From Eubacteriales bacterium (lineage in GTDB: Bacteria; Bacillota; Clostridia; Lachnospirales; Lachnospiraceae): a stretch of DNA of 64,000 bases. Where the stretch lies: NCBI GenBank assembly GCA_030537935.1, contig JAUNUY010000003.1:124001-188000 (forward strand), written 5' to 3'. The translations under genes and the position numbers were made by a program. Below, piece after piece: positions 9,224 to 18,254 of the stretch. The notes under the pieces were generated by a model, which worked only from the letters and a program-made list of their open reading frames with translations, was not told where the DNA came from and did not search any database. Position 1 is the first letter of the stretch. Each line of letters begins with the position of its first letter.

Positions 9224-9823
9224 ATGTCGGCAAATTATAATGAATCAGAACGAACCGCCCTGTACTTCGATACATTGGACAAGGGTTATGAATTGCTCGC
9301 GAAACATGGCCTGAAGGCGCTCAATGTCCGAAACATCGCCGAGACCATGGGCTTTTCAACAGGTACATTCTACAACTTCTTCCGTAGCAAATATGATTAC
9401 GTCATCGCCGTTATCGAAAAGAGGCAAAGCGATGCGTTTCGGCGAATGCATCGACTGGGCAGAAAGTATCGGACGGGTATCCCGCAGGCGGTCCTCTCGG
9501 ATTTTCTCCTGAAGAACATCGAAACCGAAAATATCTACCGCCTGCTTTCTCAGGAGGACTGTAAAACGCTGATGCAACACATGCCGCCAAAGCAACCGAA
9601 TCCGTCCTATGCCGAAGCATTCATGAAACTGTTGGATACGCCCTGTGACCTCTCGGTGTTTCCGATTTTTGCACAAGCCTATCGTATGATTGTCATCGGC
9701 ACATCGGATCCGTACGGCTTGGTACCGGAGATAGCACCCGCCACACTGAAAATAATGGTGGATACCGCAACGGCGATACTATACCGGCCGGAAATAACGG
9801 CAAATATGAACCTGAGTACGTAA
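9224..9823 (+). CDS. TetR-family transcriptional regulator
   Basis: 199 residues from the ATG at 9224 (GAAAGGAGACATC before it); the longer frame from 9086 has no ribosome site. The N-terminal helix-turn-helix (residues about 15-60, GLKALNVRNIAETMGFSTGT, then FYNFFRSKYD) is typical of TetR; the C-terminal ligand domain is not assignable. Divergent from the ABC exporter with four palindromes between, and 10 bases upstream of the esterase gene, so it probably represses both exporter and esterase. Confidence 0.92.
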   Translation: MSANYNESERTALYFDTLDKGYELLAKHGLKALNVRNIAETMGFSTGTFYNFFRSKYDYVIAVIEKRQSDAFRRMHRLGRKYRTGIPQAVLSDFLLKNIETENIYRLLSQEDCKTLMQHMPPKQPNPSYAEAFMKLLDTPCDLSVFPIFAQAYRMIVIGTSDPYGLVPEIAPATLKIMVDTATAILYRPEITANMNLST

Positions 9824-9833
9824 AGGAGTCCTC

Positions 9834-11225
9834 ATGAAAGACCTGCACTACGAGCGGCGGGACGGATACCGTCTCTACCGAAATATCCGATATGCGCGCA
9901 GTGCGCCGTTTGAACTACCCGAAACGGTTACAAATCTGCAACAAGAAGCGGATGCCTGTTTTTATCAGCCAAAGATACCGGGTTTCATGAAATGGATGCG
10001 ACACCCGTTGATGACGGCAGATTATGCCCTCAATAATATTCCGCAATCGGCGGATGCCCACCTCCTACACCTCTATGTGCCGGAGGAAGCAAAGCATGCC
10101 CCCGTCCTCATCTACTTACACGGGGGCGGAATGCAGACGGGCGGAATTGATTGTCCGGCATACCATGCCGGTGCATTGGCAAAAGCCGGCATCCTCACCG
10201 TGCTCATCAATTACCGTTTGGGTGCTCTTCACGCCCTTCGGTATAATGAATGTGACAATCGTGGTTTCCACGACCAGCTTGCCGCTCTGTCATGGGTGCA
10301 TACCGCCATCAGCACCTTCGGCGGTGATGCGGATAATATTACGCTTGCGGGACAGTCCGCCGGCGGCATGAGCGCACTATTGCACGCCTGTGGCCCGGAT
10401 GCCGGACGGCTGTTTCATAAAGTGATTCTGATGAGTGCCGCCGAACCGATACCGCGCACGATACAAGCGGCCGAAGCCATATCACGAACCGTTATGCACA
10501 AATTCCGCCCGGACCAAGACTTCTTCCGCAGACCGAATCGACGACTGCTCTTAAAAATGAAGCAAGATGCTATGAAAGTCACCGTGGATGACAGTCTTGC
10601 GGCGACACATTTTCTTGATGCGCCCGTCCGTATCCCGATGCTTATCGGATCTTGTGAAGAAGACATGTCTTTTTGCGGTATCGCACCGCTTCGACGACGA
10701 ACGGGCATAACGGGCAACCCCACACGGATGAAAAAACGCTTGCAGGCATTGTTTGGTGATGCCTACTCCGAACTGATGGCGGCTTATGCGGCGATAAACG
10801 GCCCGCAAGATGCCATGACAAAGATGATCCGTATCTACGGCATGCTCTTTCACCGCACCGTATATCGGCAGATTATCCATGCCGCCGCGCCCGTCTTTGC
10901 TTACCGTCTCGCCTATGCGCCACCGGTCTTCAGCGGTATCCGCGGTGCATATCACGGTGCCGATCAACGACTGTTTTTTGACACGACGACAATTGATGAA
11001 ATCGGAAAAAAACAGGTCCGAACCATGCAGCGGGACTTATTCGCTTTTTTACGAACCGGAGACCCCGGATTCCCCGCCGCAAATACCCGTCAGATGCGCT
11101 TGCGCTATTATACCGACGGAACGACTCAAGACATGCCCTTTCCGATGGCAGATTTTTATGCCGAAGCGGAGAAACACGATTTGTTCCGACATTTGGCAAA
11201 ACGGTTGGCGGGATTGATTGCATAA
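9834..11225 (+). CDS. Type-B carboxylesterase
   Basis: 463-residue alpha/beta-hydrolase of the carboxylesterase/para-nitrobenzyl-esterase family. Oxyanion-hole motif LIYLHGGGMQTGG near residue 92 and nucleophile elbow GQSAGG with the serine near residue 174; the acid and histidine are expected in the C-terminal half (AYHGADQRLFF). No signal peptide, so cytosolic. Follows the TetR gene by 10 bases in one operon and ends at a strong terminator. Bacterial members hydrolyse small esters; with a drug-type exporter and TetR nearby a detoxification role is plausible but unproven. Confidence 0.9.
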   Translation: MKDLHYERRDGYRLYRNIRYARSAPFELPETVTNLQQEADACFYQPKIPGFMKWMRHPLMTADYALNNIPQSADAHLLHLYVPEEAKHAPVLIYLHGGGMQTGGIDCPAYHAGALAKAGILTVLINYRLGALHALRYNECDNRGFHDQLAALSWVHTAISTFGGDADNITLAGQSAGGMSALLHACGPDAGRLFHKVILMSAAEPIPRTIQAAEAISRTVMHKFRPDQDFFRRPNRRLLLKMKQDAMKVTVDDSLAATHFLDAPVRIPMLIGSCEEDMSFCGIAPLRRRTGITGNPTRMKKRLQALFGDAYSELMAAYAAINGPQDAMTKMIRIYGMLFHRTVYRQIIHAAAPVFAYRLAYAPPVFSGIRGAYHGADQRLFFDTTTIDEIGKKQVRTMQRDLFAFLRTGDPGFPAANTRQMRLRYYTDGTTQDMPFPMADFYAEAEKHDLFRHLAKRLAGLIA

Positions 11226-11275
11226 AAACAGCTTGTATGACTTCGGTCCATTCCGATGTCATACAAGCTGTTTTA
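11224..11275 (+). terminator. Rho-independent terminator
   Basis: Arms AAAACAGCTTGTATGAC and its perfect complement (ending at 11274) around a 16-base loop, followed by TTTTA. It directly follows the esterase stop and can also act on the convergent gene at 11289-12056. Confidence 0.8.
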
Positions 11276-11288
11276 TTCATAACCGAGT

Positions 11289-12056
11289 TCATTCGACATG
11301 ACCGGTTTCATTCATCCATTGATCGCCCGATTTCAGACGGTATCTCGCCTCATCCACCAACACACCTTCCCGCTTTAATAATTTTAGTTTTAACGGCAGA
11401 CCGCCGGCATATCCGGTAAGACTTCCATCCACCGCTACCACCCGATGACAGGGTACGAAAATCCATAGCGGATTCTTTCGTAACGCATTACCAACCGCCC
11501 GAGCAGACGTACGGTGACCGAGTCTTCGTTCCGTTTCCGCCGCCAAGCGGCCGTAAGAGATAACCGTTCCGGGCAAAATCTTGCACGTTGTGCGCCAAAC
11601 CGCTTCTTGAAAAGGCGTAGCGATAAACTGCAACGGCAGGTACGCCGGGACATCACGCCCTTGAAAATACTCTTGTAGCCATCTTCGTGCCTCTTCCAAA
11701 ACATGTCGGTCGGAGGCCGCACCCGTTGACACGGTCATGTGGTTACCTTCGCCGTGGGTGAGCGGCTCAATCTCACTCATCTCCATTTGACGGCAGGCAA
11801 TCAGCTTACCCGATGATGCACGTAAATGCCACCGTCCCCATTCCGTACCGAAATTAACAATCATCTCCATCCAGCACCCGCCACTTTCAACCAAACGCCG
11901 GTCATCTCCACCGCTCGCGCCGCCCATTCCGATTGGAATCCATTCGTTGATTCCCCGCCCTCTGAAATAGGCATACAAATCCGGCGCATATTCCATTATC
12001 AGCAAGACCAAGGGTACCTCGGGCATAGGGCCTTGAAAAACAATCTCTGTCTTCAT
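11289..12056 (-). CDS. ogt: Methylated-DNA--protein-cysteine methyltransferase (Ogt type), extended N-terminus
   Basis: Suicidal repair enzyme that takes the alkyl group from O6-alkylguanine on its own cysteine. The active-site motif IFVPCHRVV and the helix-turn-helix FQEAVWRTTCKILPGTVISY are clear, followed by the usual YAGGLPLKLKLLKREG tail. The ATG at 12054-12056 has GAGGA seven bases upstream and gives 255 residues; the frame is open to a TTG at 12185 (298 residues), so the start is uncertain. Either way about 90-120 residues precede the methyltransferase part, longer than simple Ogt; I do not recognise that front domain. Confidence 0.88.
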   Translation of the reverse strand: MKTEIVFQGPMPEVPLVLLIMEYAPDLYAYFRGRGINEWIPIGMGGASGGDDRRLVESGGCWMEMIVNFGTEWGRWHLRASSGKLIACRQMEMSEIEPLTHGEGNHMTVSTGAASDRHVLEEARRWLQEYFQGRDVPAYLPLQFIATPFQEAVWRTTCKILPGTVISYGRLAAETERRLGHRTSARAVGNALRKNPLWIFVPCHRVVAVDGSLTGYAGGLPLKLKLLKREGVLVDEARYRLKSGDQWMNETGHVE

Positions 12057-12500
12057 ATGCCCATCCTCAAGCATCATAAAATCACCTTGCATGCGATCAA
12101 CGGGATATCGTTCAAGCACGCGAAAGGAGCCGTAGACCAAAACCTCACGATTATTTATTGTCCGCATGATCCGTCGGCGTACCAAAATAACAAGGTATTC
12201 AATACCGGTTGCAATGAGAATGACACATTTTAAAAATCACCGACCACGCCTCCGAAAACCGGTATGATCATCAAGCCGTGCTATATCAATATGATTCCGA
12301 AGAACATCGAAACGCTCCGTCTGAACAGTCCGATTTCGCTGCGTTATCCGGCCTTCCTTCTGTCCGCTTGTATCGTATCACGTTCAGAAAACAGCGTCAA
12401 CATTTCCCGTACGATGTACCGAACGGACTTTCAATACCTATCACCCAATCCATACCACCCCGTCAAAAGGCTCATCCATACAAATCTTATGCAATAAAAT
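12057..12500. other. Mostly non-coding gap
   Basis: The first 129 bases may be an upstream extension of the ogt frame. The rest carries only short open frames without ribosome sites. No RNA gene or repeat seen. Confidence 0.4.
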
Positions 12501-12529
12501 GACGTCCCCGGAATCCATCCGGAGACGTC
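12501..12529 (-). terminator. Rho-independent terminator
   Basis: GACGTC..CCGGA / TCCGG..GACGTC hairpin with a 5-base loop, 10 bases past the stop of the flavin-binding gene at 12539; followed on the minus strand by ATTTTATTG. Confidence 0.7.
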
Positions 12530-12538
12530 GATTACATA

Positions 12539-12937
12539 CTATGAAATTTTCGTACCGGCCGTCGGACCGATTTTCAACGTATAGATTTCCTCAATCTTAA
12601 TGACAACGGCTGCTTTCGGAACTTTACCCTTCGTCTCTTCCGCATATTTGCAGCATGCATCAAAGTACTCTCCTTCGGTATAAGCCTCTGCATGACCGCA
12701 GAAACGATACCCGTCCAGTTTGTCCCAGTCAACCAGTGCCACCGCCGCCTTGCCGGTATCTTTGATATTCTGCAACGTCTGCTTGCCGGTATTTTCATTG
12801 TAAATCAACGTTTCATCATCATAGATCCGGAGTGTTCTTTTCGGACCGATATTCGGCTTGCCTTCCGCACTCACCGTAGATATCATCGGCAGTTGTTTGC
12901 CGAAGTACGCTTTCATGTCATCTGTCAATTTTGCCAT
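12539..12937 (-). CDS. Pyridoxamine 5'-phosphate oxidase-family (FMN split-barrel) protein
   Basis: 132 residues from the ATG at 12935-12937 (GGAGGAAAAC before it). The order FGKQLPMISTVSAEGKPNIGPK, then TLQNIKDTGKAAVALVD and GYRFCGHAEAYTEGEYFDACCK, matches small FMN-binding split-barrel proteins that bind FMN or F420 and reduce or protect against small molecules. Members of this length are usually not true PdxH. Substrate unknown. Monocistronic, with its own terminator. Confidence 0.82.
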   Translation of the reverse strand: MAKLTDDMKAYFGKQLPMISTVSAEGKPNIGPKRTLRIYDDETLIYNENTGKQTLQNIKDTGKAAVALVDWDKLDGYRFCGHAEAYTEGEYFDACCKYAEETKGKVPKAAVVIKIEEIYTLKIGPTAGTKIS

Positions 12938-13120
12938 GTTTTCCTCCATTTCATCACCGACGGCAAACGATTCGCCGCCTTTGAATTAGCATATCCTATC
13001 CGACGTTTTTTTTCAAGTCTCATAGTTTAAATATATTGTGACCGTATGAGGGTCATTTTTTGACGAGCCAGGTCAAACCGATTTCGCCCCCGGAAAATCT
13101 TGCTTGCCGAAAAAACAAAA

Positions 13121-13144
13121 ACACATGCCCCGAAAGACATGTGT
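13121..13144 (-). terminator. Rho-independent terminator
   Basis: ACACATG (13121-13127) pairs with CATGTGT (13138-13144) around CCCCGAAAGA; on the minus strand it is followed by TTTTTGTTTTTTC. It lies 20 bases past the stop of the selenoprotein gene. Confidence 0.8.
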
Positions 13145-13163
13145 TTTATATCCGCCGATATTC

Positions 13164-14519
13164 CTATCGCTCCTGTTTCTGCGCTGCCAAACCGAGCTCA
13201 TTCAACAAGTTCCAGGGTCTGTTGAATCCCGGTTGGAAGAAGAAGTCCGCAAAGGCCAATTCATCTATCGTCATCTTCGCGTAAATCACCATGGACAATG
13301 CCTGAATCAGACCGGTCAGATCTTTCTTCGATAAAATCTGTCCACCCAGGACACGTCTCGTATCCTTATCATAGAACAATTTCGCATGAACGGTCGCATT
13401 GAGCGCCTCCGGCAAATAGCTGTCCAATGCCGTCGTCTCGATGGTCACCGAACCGAAATTCACCTTCGAACGGCCCGCCGTTTTCGTGTTCAAACCCGTC
13501 GACGCTTTGTAATAGTCGAAAATCTTCAATCCTGAAGTTCCCTGCATACCGGGATATGCGAATACGTCGCCCTCCAGGTTCTTTGCAGCCGTCCGACCTT
13601 GCTTTCTACCGTTGGTTGCCAAATCAATGCTGACCTTGCCCGCCGTCGGGTTATACTTCATCAAGGTTGCGGAACCGGCGGCAAAAACATCCGGTGCAGA
13701 CGTCTTCATGTACTCATCCGTGATGATAAAACCACGTTCATTCATATCCAAAGCGCCCTTGAGATATGCCGTTGCAGGATGCGTTCCGATACATACCAGC
13801 ACCAAGTCCGCCGGCAAATCGCCTTTGTCCGTGATGACTTTCGTCACCACACCGTCCTTGCCTTCCAAGGTCTTGACGTTCGTTTCCGGTTTGAAGACGA
13901 TACCGTTCTTTTCCATCTCTTCCGTAATCAACCCGGCAAAATCGGCATCCAGTTGTGCCGAAAGCAACTGCTTGTCCCGCATCAGGAAGGTGACCTTCTT
14001 GCCCGCCTTCGCGAAGCACATGGCCGCCTCTACGGAAATATAACCGCCGCCGATGATAACGACATCTTTGATGGACGGTTCAACTTCCTTCTTGCGAAGC
14101 AGTTCTGCCGAATCACGACCGCCGAAGTGGAACACATTGTCCAGTTCACCGGTCTCCCAGTCGGGTACGTTCTGTGCCACACCCGTGCCGAGAATCAGCT
14201 TGTCATATTTGTGCTTCGTCTCTTCCCCGCTCTTGAGGTCCTTCACCAGGATTTCATGGCTGTCCGGTAATACCTGCAACACCTGCGTGCCGGGATAGAC
14301 CGTTACGCCACGTTGGCGCATGGCTTCCGCCGAACTGTAACGAATCGTGTCAACGTCTTTGACTGTACCATCCAGGTACAGGTACATGCCTCATGACATG
14401 AAGGAGAGATAATCCCCCTGTTCAAACCAATGTAAATCATAATCCTTGCCGGATTGTAACATTTCTTCCAAGGCTTCGTATCCCGCATGGGATGAGCCGA
14501 CAACAATAACTTTTAACAT
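13164..14519 (-). CDS. Probable selenocysteine-containing NADH oxidase-type flavoprotein (in-frame TGA at codon 43)
   Basis: Reads through TGA at 14393-14391 as selenocysteine, giving 451 residues, the normal length of the NADH oxidase/NADH peroxidase/CoA-disulfide reductase family. Start ATG 14519-14517 follows AGGAGGAAGT. Visible: FAD site VIVVGSSHAGYEAL, then LSFMS-U-GMYLYLDG aligning with the family motif ISFLSCG, whose cysteine is the redox centre; NAD site IIGGGYIS near residue 158; FAD loop VFAAGSATLMKYNP near 285, where the usual GD is GS; and a C-terminal dimer domain ending NLLNELGLAAQ. A 7-bp hairpin sits at SECIS distance after the TGA. Known family members reduce O2, H2O2 or CoA disulfide with NAD(P)H through Cys-sulfenic acid or mixed disulfide; Sec in that seat is inference. 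Alternative: one-base nonsense change in a Cys codon. No sel genes lie in this window. Confidence 0.82.
14363..14381 (-). promoter_or_regulatory. SECIS-like hairpin after the in-frame TGA
   Basis: On the minus strand CTGTACC (14381-14375) pairs perfectly with GGTACAG (14369-14363) around the loop TGGAT. The loop starts 17 bases after the TGA and has G at its second and third positions, in keeping with the general bacterial SECIS rule (short stem, small loop with an early G, 16-37 bases from UGA). Read by SelB in known systems. Confidence 0.65.
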
Positions 14520-14640
14520 ACTTCCTCCTATTCGTATGATACCGGTTGTCTTTTGCTTACATACTCATTGTACCATAAGCACACGCCGGATAAAACCGTG
14601 AAAGCGTATTTTCCCGCATTTTTTACCATCATATAAAAAC

Positions 14641-14662
14641 AAGGACGGCATGTGCCGTCCTT
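14641..14662 (-). terminator. Rho-independent terminator
   Basis: AAGGACGGC-ATGT-GCCGTCCTT followed on the minus strand by GTTTTTATATG; 55 bases after the stop of the Pce-like gene at 14717. Confidence 0.8.
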
Positions 14663-14716
14663 GTCGTCGTTGCATATTAACTTTGCCTGTTCCATCAGTT
14701 GATTATCAGCTCGCCT

Positions 14717-16408
14717 TTATCGAACCCAAGCACCGCTGCCGTCAACATAATAGCTGCCAATCCATTGACTCTTTGCCATGGCACCCGATCCATTGAAATA
14801 ATACCACTTACCGTTGATATAATCCCAAGTCGATCTTCTCATCGCACCGCTGCCGCTCATGTAATACCATTGGTTATTCACATATGCCCAACCGTTTTGA
14901 ACGATAGCGCCACTTGCGGTAGCATAGTACCATTGGTCATTGGCATACACCCACTGTTTTGAAGCCATTGCACCGCTTTTGCCCAGCCAATACCACCGGT
15001 TATTCTCATACACCCAGCCGGTAACCATTGTACCGCTCCGATTCATATAATACCAGTGTTCACCAACATATGCCCAGCCCGTAACCATTGTACCGCTCTG
15101 ATTCATATAATACCAGTGATTGTCGACATATATCCAACCCGTCTTCATGGTGCCGTTTGTATCCAAATAGTACCACCGGCCGTCTAGATATTGCCAACCG
15201 GTACGCATGAGGCCGTTGTCACCGAAATAATACCGATAACCGTCGATGGTCTGCCAACCGGTGAGCGCTGCGGCATTGGTACCCATATAAAACCAACCGT
15301 TCCCCGGATTATGCCACCCGGTGATAAGACGCCCATGCTCATCGGCAAAGTATCGCTTGGTATCATGCCAAAACATCCTGTTTTTTATCTTATTTCCCTG
15401 CCAATCATAGAAATACCATACATCCGCATGGTTGGTAAAACCGTAATCCGGCTTGGAAATCTCTGTGATTTCTCCACCATCCAAGTCGAATATCAGGGCT
15501 TTTCGATCTTGTAAGCTTGCCGAATATAATTTGGTACCGTTATGATTCAGACAATTACGTATCCGTCGAGACAAAGTACCGCTTCCTGTCCACACGGCCG
15601 CCTTCGGCTGCAAATAATTGATAAAACTATCCGTATTGGACGACTCCCCGCCATGATGATTCAACTTCATGAAATCCACCTTGCCGATAATCGGTCCGTA
15701 ATAATCTTCCTGCCCCCAACGGCCTTCCAAATCACCACCGAGAAAAATACGTTTTCCCGCACCCGAAATCAACGCCAGGATGGAATTATAGTTCTCATCC
15801 GGCACCCGTAACGGCGTAACGCCATCCGCCTCATATTCATACTCGTAATTATGAAGTTGAATATGAAAATCTCCAAATTCGAATGATGCATCACTAGGTG
15901 TGATATCCTGCACCAACTGTACATTATGTTCTTTTGCCGCCGTAACCGCATTGTCATAGCGGTACTGATTATCATACAGTCCCTTCTCGTAGAGAATGTT
16001 GTCGTCTGAATATCGTTTCAAAAACAGCTTGTCCGCCGTTACGTTATCGAGTACCGCCGGAATACCGCCGATGTGATCCGAATGTGCATGTGTTCCCACG
16101 ATAAAGTCCAAATGTGTAATGCCCTGCTCCTGCATATAAGCGATGAGACGATCCGAATTCACATAATACGGGTCTACCGTAATATAAGGACGGGCAGGAT
16201 AACGGGGATCGGATCCGTCCGGCGGATTGAACCCTTCCATTGCATCAAACAATGCATAGTGCCCGTTACTTTCCAGAATAACGGCATCCGAAGAACCGCT
16301 GACGGTAATAACATGGAGACGATTTGCCGCTTCCGCCTCCGCCGGCTGCAAAACCGGCAACGCAATAAGTCCCAACCATATCAAGTGTTTTAAAAGTCTC
16401 TTATACAT
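14717..16408 (-). CDS. Pce/CbpE-like surface phosphorylcholine esterase with choline-binding-type repeats
   Basis: 563 residues. Signal peptide (about 1-28, LIALPVLQPAEAEAA), metallo-beta-lactamase-fold domain (about 29-320) with the zinc motif THAHSDHIGG, GGDLEG and LNHHGG, then about eleven repeats of around 20 residues of the GW..D..WYY..G.M type to the C-terminus. Order and sequence (SDAVILESNGHYALFDAMEG, PDGSDPRYP) closely match pneumococcal Pce/CbpE, which cleaves phosphorylcholine from teichoic acid and platelet-activating factor and sits on choline via its repeats. Start ATG 16408 follows GGGGAAG. Tandem paralogue of the gene at 16464-18152. Catalysis and choline binding are inferred from homology. 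Confidence 0.87.
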   Translation of the reverse strand: MYKRLLKHLIWLGLIALPVLQPAEAEAANRLHVITVSGSSDAVILESNGHYALFDAMEGFNPPDGSDPRYPARPYITVDPYYVNSDRLIAYMQEQGITHLDFIVGTHAHSDHIGGIPAVLDNVTADKLFLKRYSDDNILYEKGLYDNQYRYDNAVTAAKEHNVQLVQDITPSDASFEFGDFHIQLHNYEYEYEADGVTPLRVPDENYNSILALISGAGKRIFLGGDLEGRWGQEDYYGPIIGKVDFMKLNHHGGESSNTDSFINYLQPKAAVWTGSGTLSRRIRNCLNHNGTKLYSASLQDRKALIFDLDGGEITEISKPDYGFTNHADVWYFYDWQGNKIKNRMFWHDTKRYFADEHGRLITGWHNPGNGWFYMGTNAAALTGWQTIDGYRYYFGDNGLMRTGWQYLDGRWYYLDTNGTMKTGWIYVDNHWYYMNQSGTMVTGWAYVGEHWYYMNRSGTMVTGWVYENNRWYWLGKSGAMASKQWVYANDQWYYATASGAIVQNGWAYVNNQWYYMSGSGAMRRSTWDYINGKWYYFNGSGAMAKSQWIGSYYVDGSGAWVR

Positions 16409-16463
16409 TTAGCTTCCCCTTTGTTTATATAATACGCTATCTTATAGGACGATAAACCTTCCA

Positions 16464-18152
16464 TCATCTCACCCATGCACCGCTTGCATCCATATAATAC
16501 CAACGACCACCTACATTTTGCCAGCCGGTCGTCATAGCACCGCTTGCATCCATATAATACCAACGGCCGTTCAGTTGTACCCAACTGTTCTCAACAATGG
16601 CACCGCTTGCCGTGGCATAGTACCAACGACCATTCACATAAACCCATTGTGCGGAAGCCATAGCCCCGCTCTGCTTCATGTAATACCAATGACCATTCAC
16701 ATAAACCCAGCCGGTTGCCATCGCACCACTATTATTCATATAATACCAATTGCCATTCACATAAGCCCAGCCGGTTACCATCGCACCACTATTATTCATA
16801 TAATACCAGTGGTTGTTCACGTATGCCCAACCAACAGTCATTCTTCCATCACCGGCCAAATAATACCAACGATTACCGACATACTGCCAGCCTGTTTGCA
16901 TTACACCGGCGCTGTTCATGTAGTACCAATGATTATTATTCTGAAGCCATCCCGTTACCATCGCACCACTATTATTCAAGTAATACCACGCACCGTCCTT
17001 CTTCATCCAGCCGGTCTGCATGATACCGCCTTCATCAAAATAGTAGGTCTTACCGTCAATCTTTTTGAAACCGGTCGTGACACGCCCGCCATCTTGGATA
17101 TACAGATACTTGAAATCGTTCAAATACCATCCCGGTGAAGCAAGATTACCACGCCATTCATAGAAATATAATGCACCGCCTTGGGCTCGTACACCATAGG
17201 GCGTTTCAGACACTTCACGTACTTCCGAACCCGTTAAATCAAATACCAGCGCTTTCCGATCTTGAATACCGGAGGTAAACAGCCTCGTACCGAGCCCGTC
17301 CAGGGTCCGTTTCATATGTGCATCAATCGGGCCACGTTTCGTCGCAAAGGCAATCTTCGGCTGTAGTTGCGCCAAAAAAGCATCTGAGTTCGATGTTGAA
17401 AGACCATGATGATTTAATTTCATAATGTCGACCGGGCCGATAATCGGTCCGTAATAATCTTCCTGTTGCCATGTATTTTCCATATCTCCACCTAGGAAAA
17501 TACGTTTACCGCTACCGGAAGCGAGCAACATAATACTGTTGTAATTATCATCCGTCACCTTCAGCGGCGTTTTCCCATCCGCCTCATAATGATACTCATA
17601 ATTGAACAGCCGGATATGCATATTCCCCAACTGAAAGGTCGCATCTTGCGGTGAAATATCTTGAATTAATGTCACGCCATGTGCCTCTGCCGCTTCCACG
17701 GCCTTATCATAACGATACTGATTATCCCATAATCGATTCGGATCCGTAATATTTTCATCGGCATACCGTTTGATGTACATCCGATCAACCGTAACATTTG
17801 CCAGCACCTCCGGTATTCCGCCAATATGATCCGAATGCGCATGTGTCGCCAGAATGAAATCTAAATGTCGAATGTCATTTTCCTTGAGATAGGCAATCAA
17901 CCGATCGGAGTTGATGAGATGCGGCTTAACCGTGATACCGGGCCGCACCGGATAACGGGGATCCGAACCGTCCGGCGGATTAAATCCCTCCATGGCGTCA
18001 ACCAGGGCATAATGCCCATCGCTTTCCAGAATCATAGCATCCGAACAGCCCGCCGTTGTAATAACATGGAGTCGTTCTGCCGCATTTACAGTTGAGGTTG
18101 TCGTAAAAATTAATGCCGCGAATAAAAATAATATGATAGCAAACTTCTTCAT
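16464..18152 (-). CDS. Pce/CbpE-like surface phosphorylcholine esterase, paralogue
   Basis: 562 residues from the ATG at 18150-18152, behind GGAAGGTGATT. Signal peptide of about 26 residues (FLFAALIFTTTSTVNAA), metallo-beta-lactamase domain with THAHSDHIGG, GGDMEN and LNHHGL, then about eleven choline-binding-type repeats ending WYYMDASGAWVR. Highly similar to the gene at 14717-16408, 55 bases downstream; the pair comes from tandem duplication, with the most different part being the first repeats. LNHHGL here versus LNHHGG there is in the metal-binding region. Secreted and wall-associated by its repeats. No sorting signal. Confidence 0.87.
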   Translation of the reverse strand: MKKFAIILFLFAALIFTTTSTVNAAERLHVITTAGCSDAMILESDGHYALVDAMEGFNPPDGSDPRYPVRPGITVKPHLINSDRLIAYLKENDIRHLDFILATHAHSDHIGGIPEVLANVTVDRMYIKRYADENITDPNRLWDNQYRYDKAVEAAEAHGVTLIQDISPQDATFQLGNMHIRLFNYEYHYEADGKTPLKVTDDNYNSIMLLASGSGKRIFLGGDMENTWQQEDYYGPIIGPVDIMKLNHHGLSTSNSDAFLAQLQPKIAFATKRGPIDAHMKRTLDGLGTRLFTSGIQDRKALVFDLTGSEVREVSETPYGVRAQGGALYFYEWRGNLASPGWYLNDFKYLYIQDGGRVTTGFKKIDGKTYYFDEGGIMQTGWMKKDGAWYYLNNSGAMVTGWLQNNNHWYYMNSAGVMQTGWQYVGNRWYYLAGDGRMTVGWAYVNNHWYYMNNSGAMVTGWAYVNGNWYYMNNSGAMATGWVYVNGHWYYMKQSGAMASAQWVYVNGRWYYATASGAIVENSWVQLNGRWYYMDASGAMTTGWQNVGGRWYYMDASGAWVR

Positions 18153-18186
18153 AATCACCTTCCTCAATACTTTTTTATTGCTTAGT

Positions 18187-18227
18187 AACACGGACGGTCC
18201 TCCTCATTTGGTAGGAACGTCCGTGTT
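18187..18227 (-). terminator. Rho-independent terminator
   Basis: AACACGGACG (18187-18196) pairs with CGTCCGTGTT (18218-18227); it separates the Fic gene at 18255 from the Pce-like pair. Confidence 0.65.
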
Positions 18228-18254
18228 TAATAAGGTATATCCTTTACTTGAAAT

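Noticed and set aside
12264..12502. Two overlapping plus-strand frames of 74-77 codons
   Set aside because: No ribosome site, no family resemblance and mutually overlapping frames.
13164..14387. NADH oxidase starting at the ATG at 14387
   Set aside because: That start lacks a ribosome site and removes the FAD-binding motif and redox residue; the true start is 14519 with TGA read-through.
16464..17138. Repeated 60-base units and a 206-residue plus-strand frame
   Set aside because: They are the choline-binding-type repeats of the minus-strand gene read backwards.
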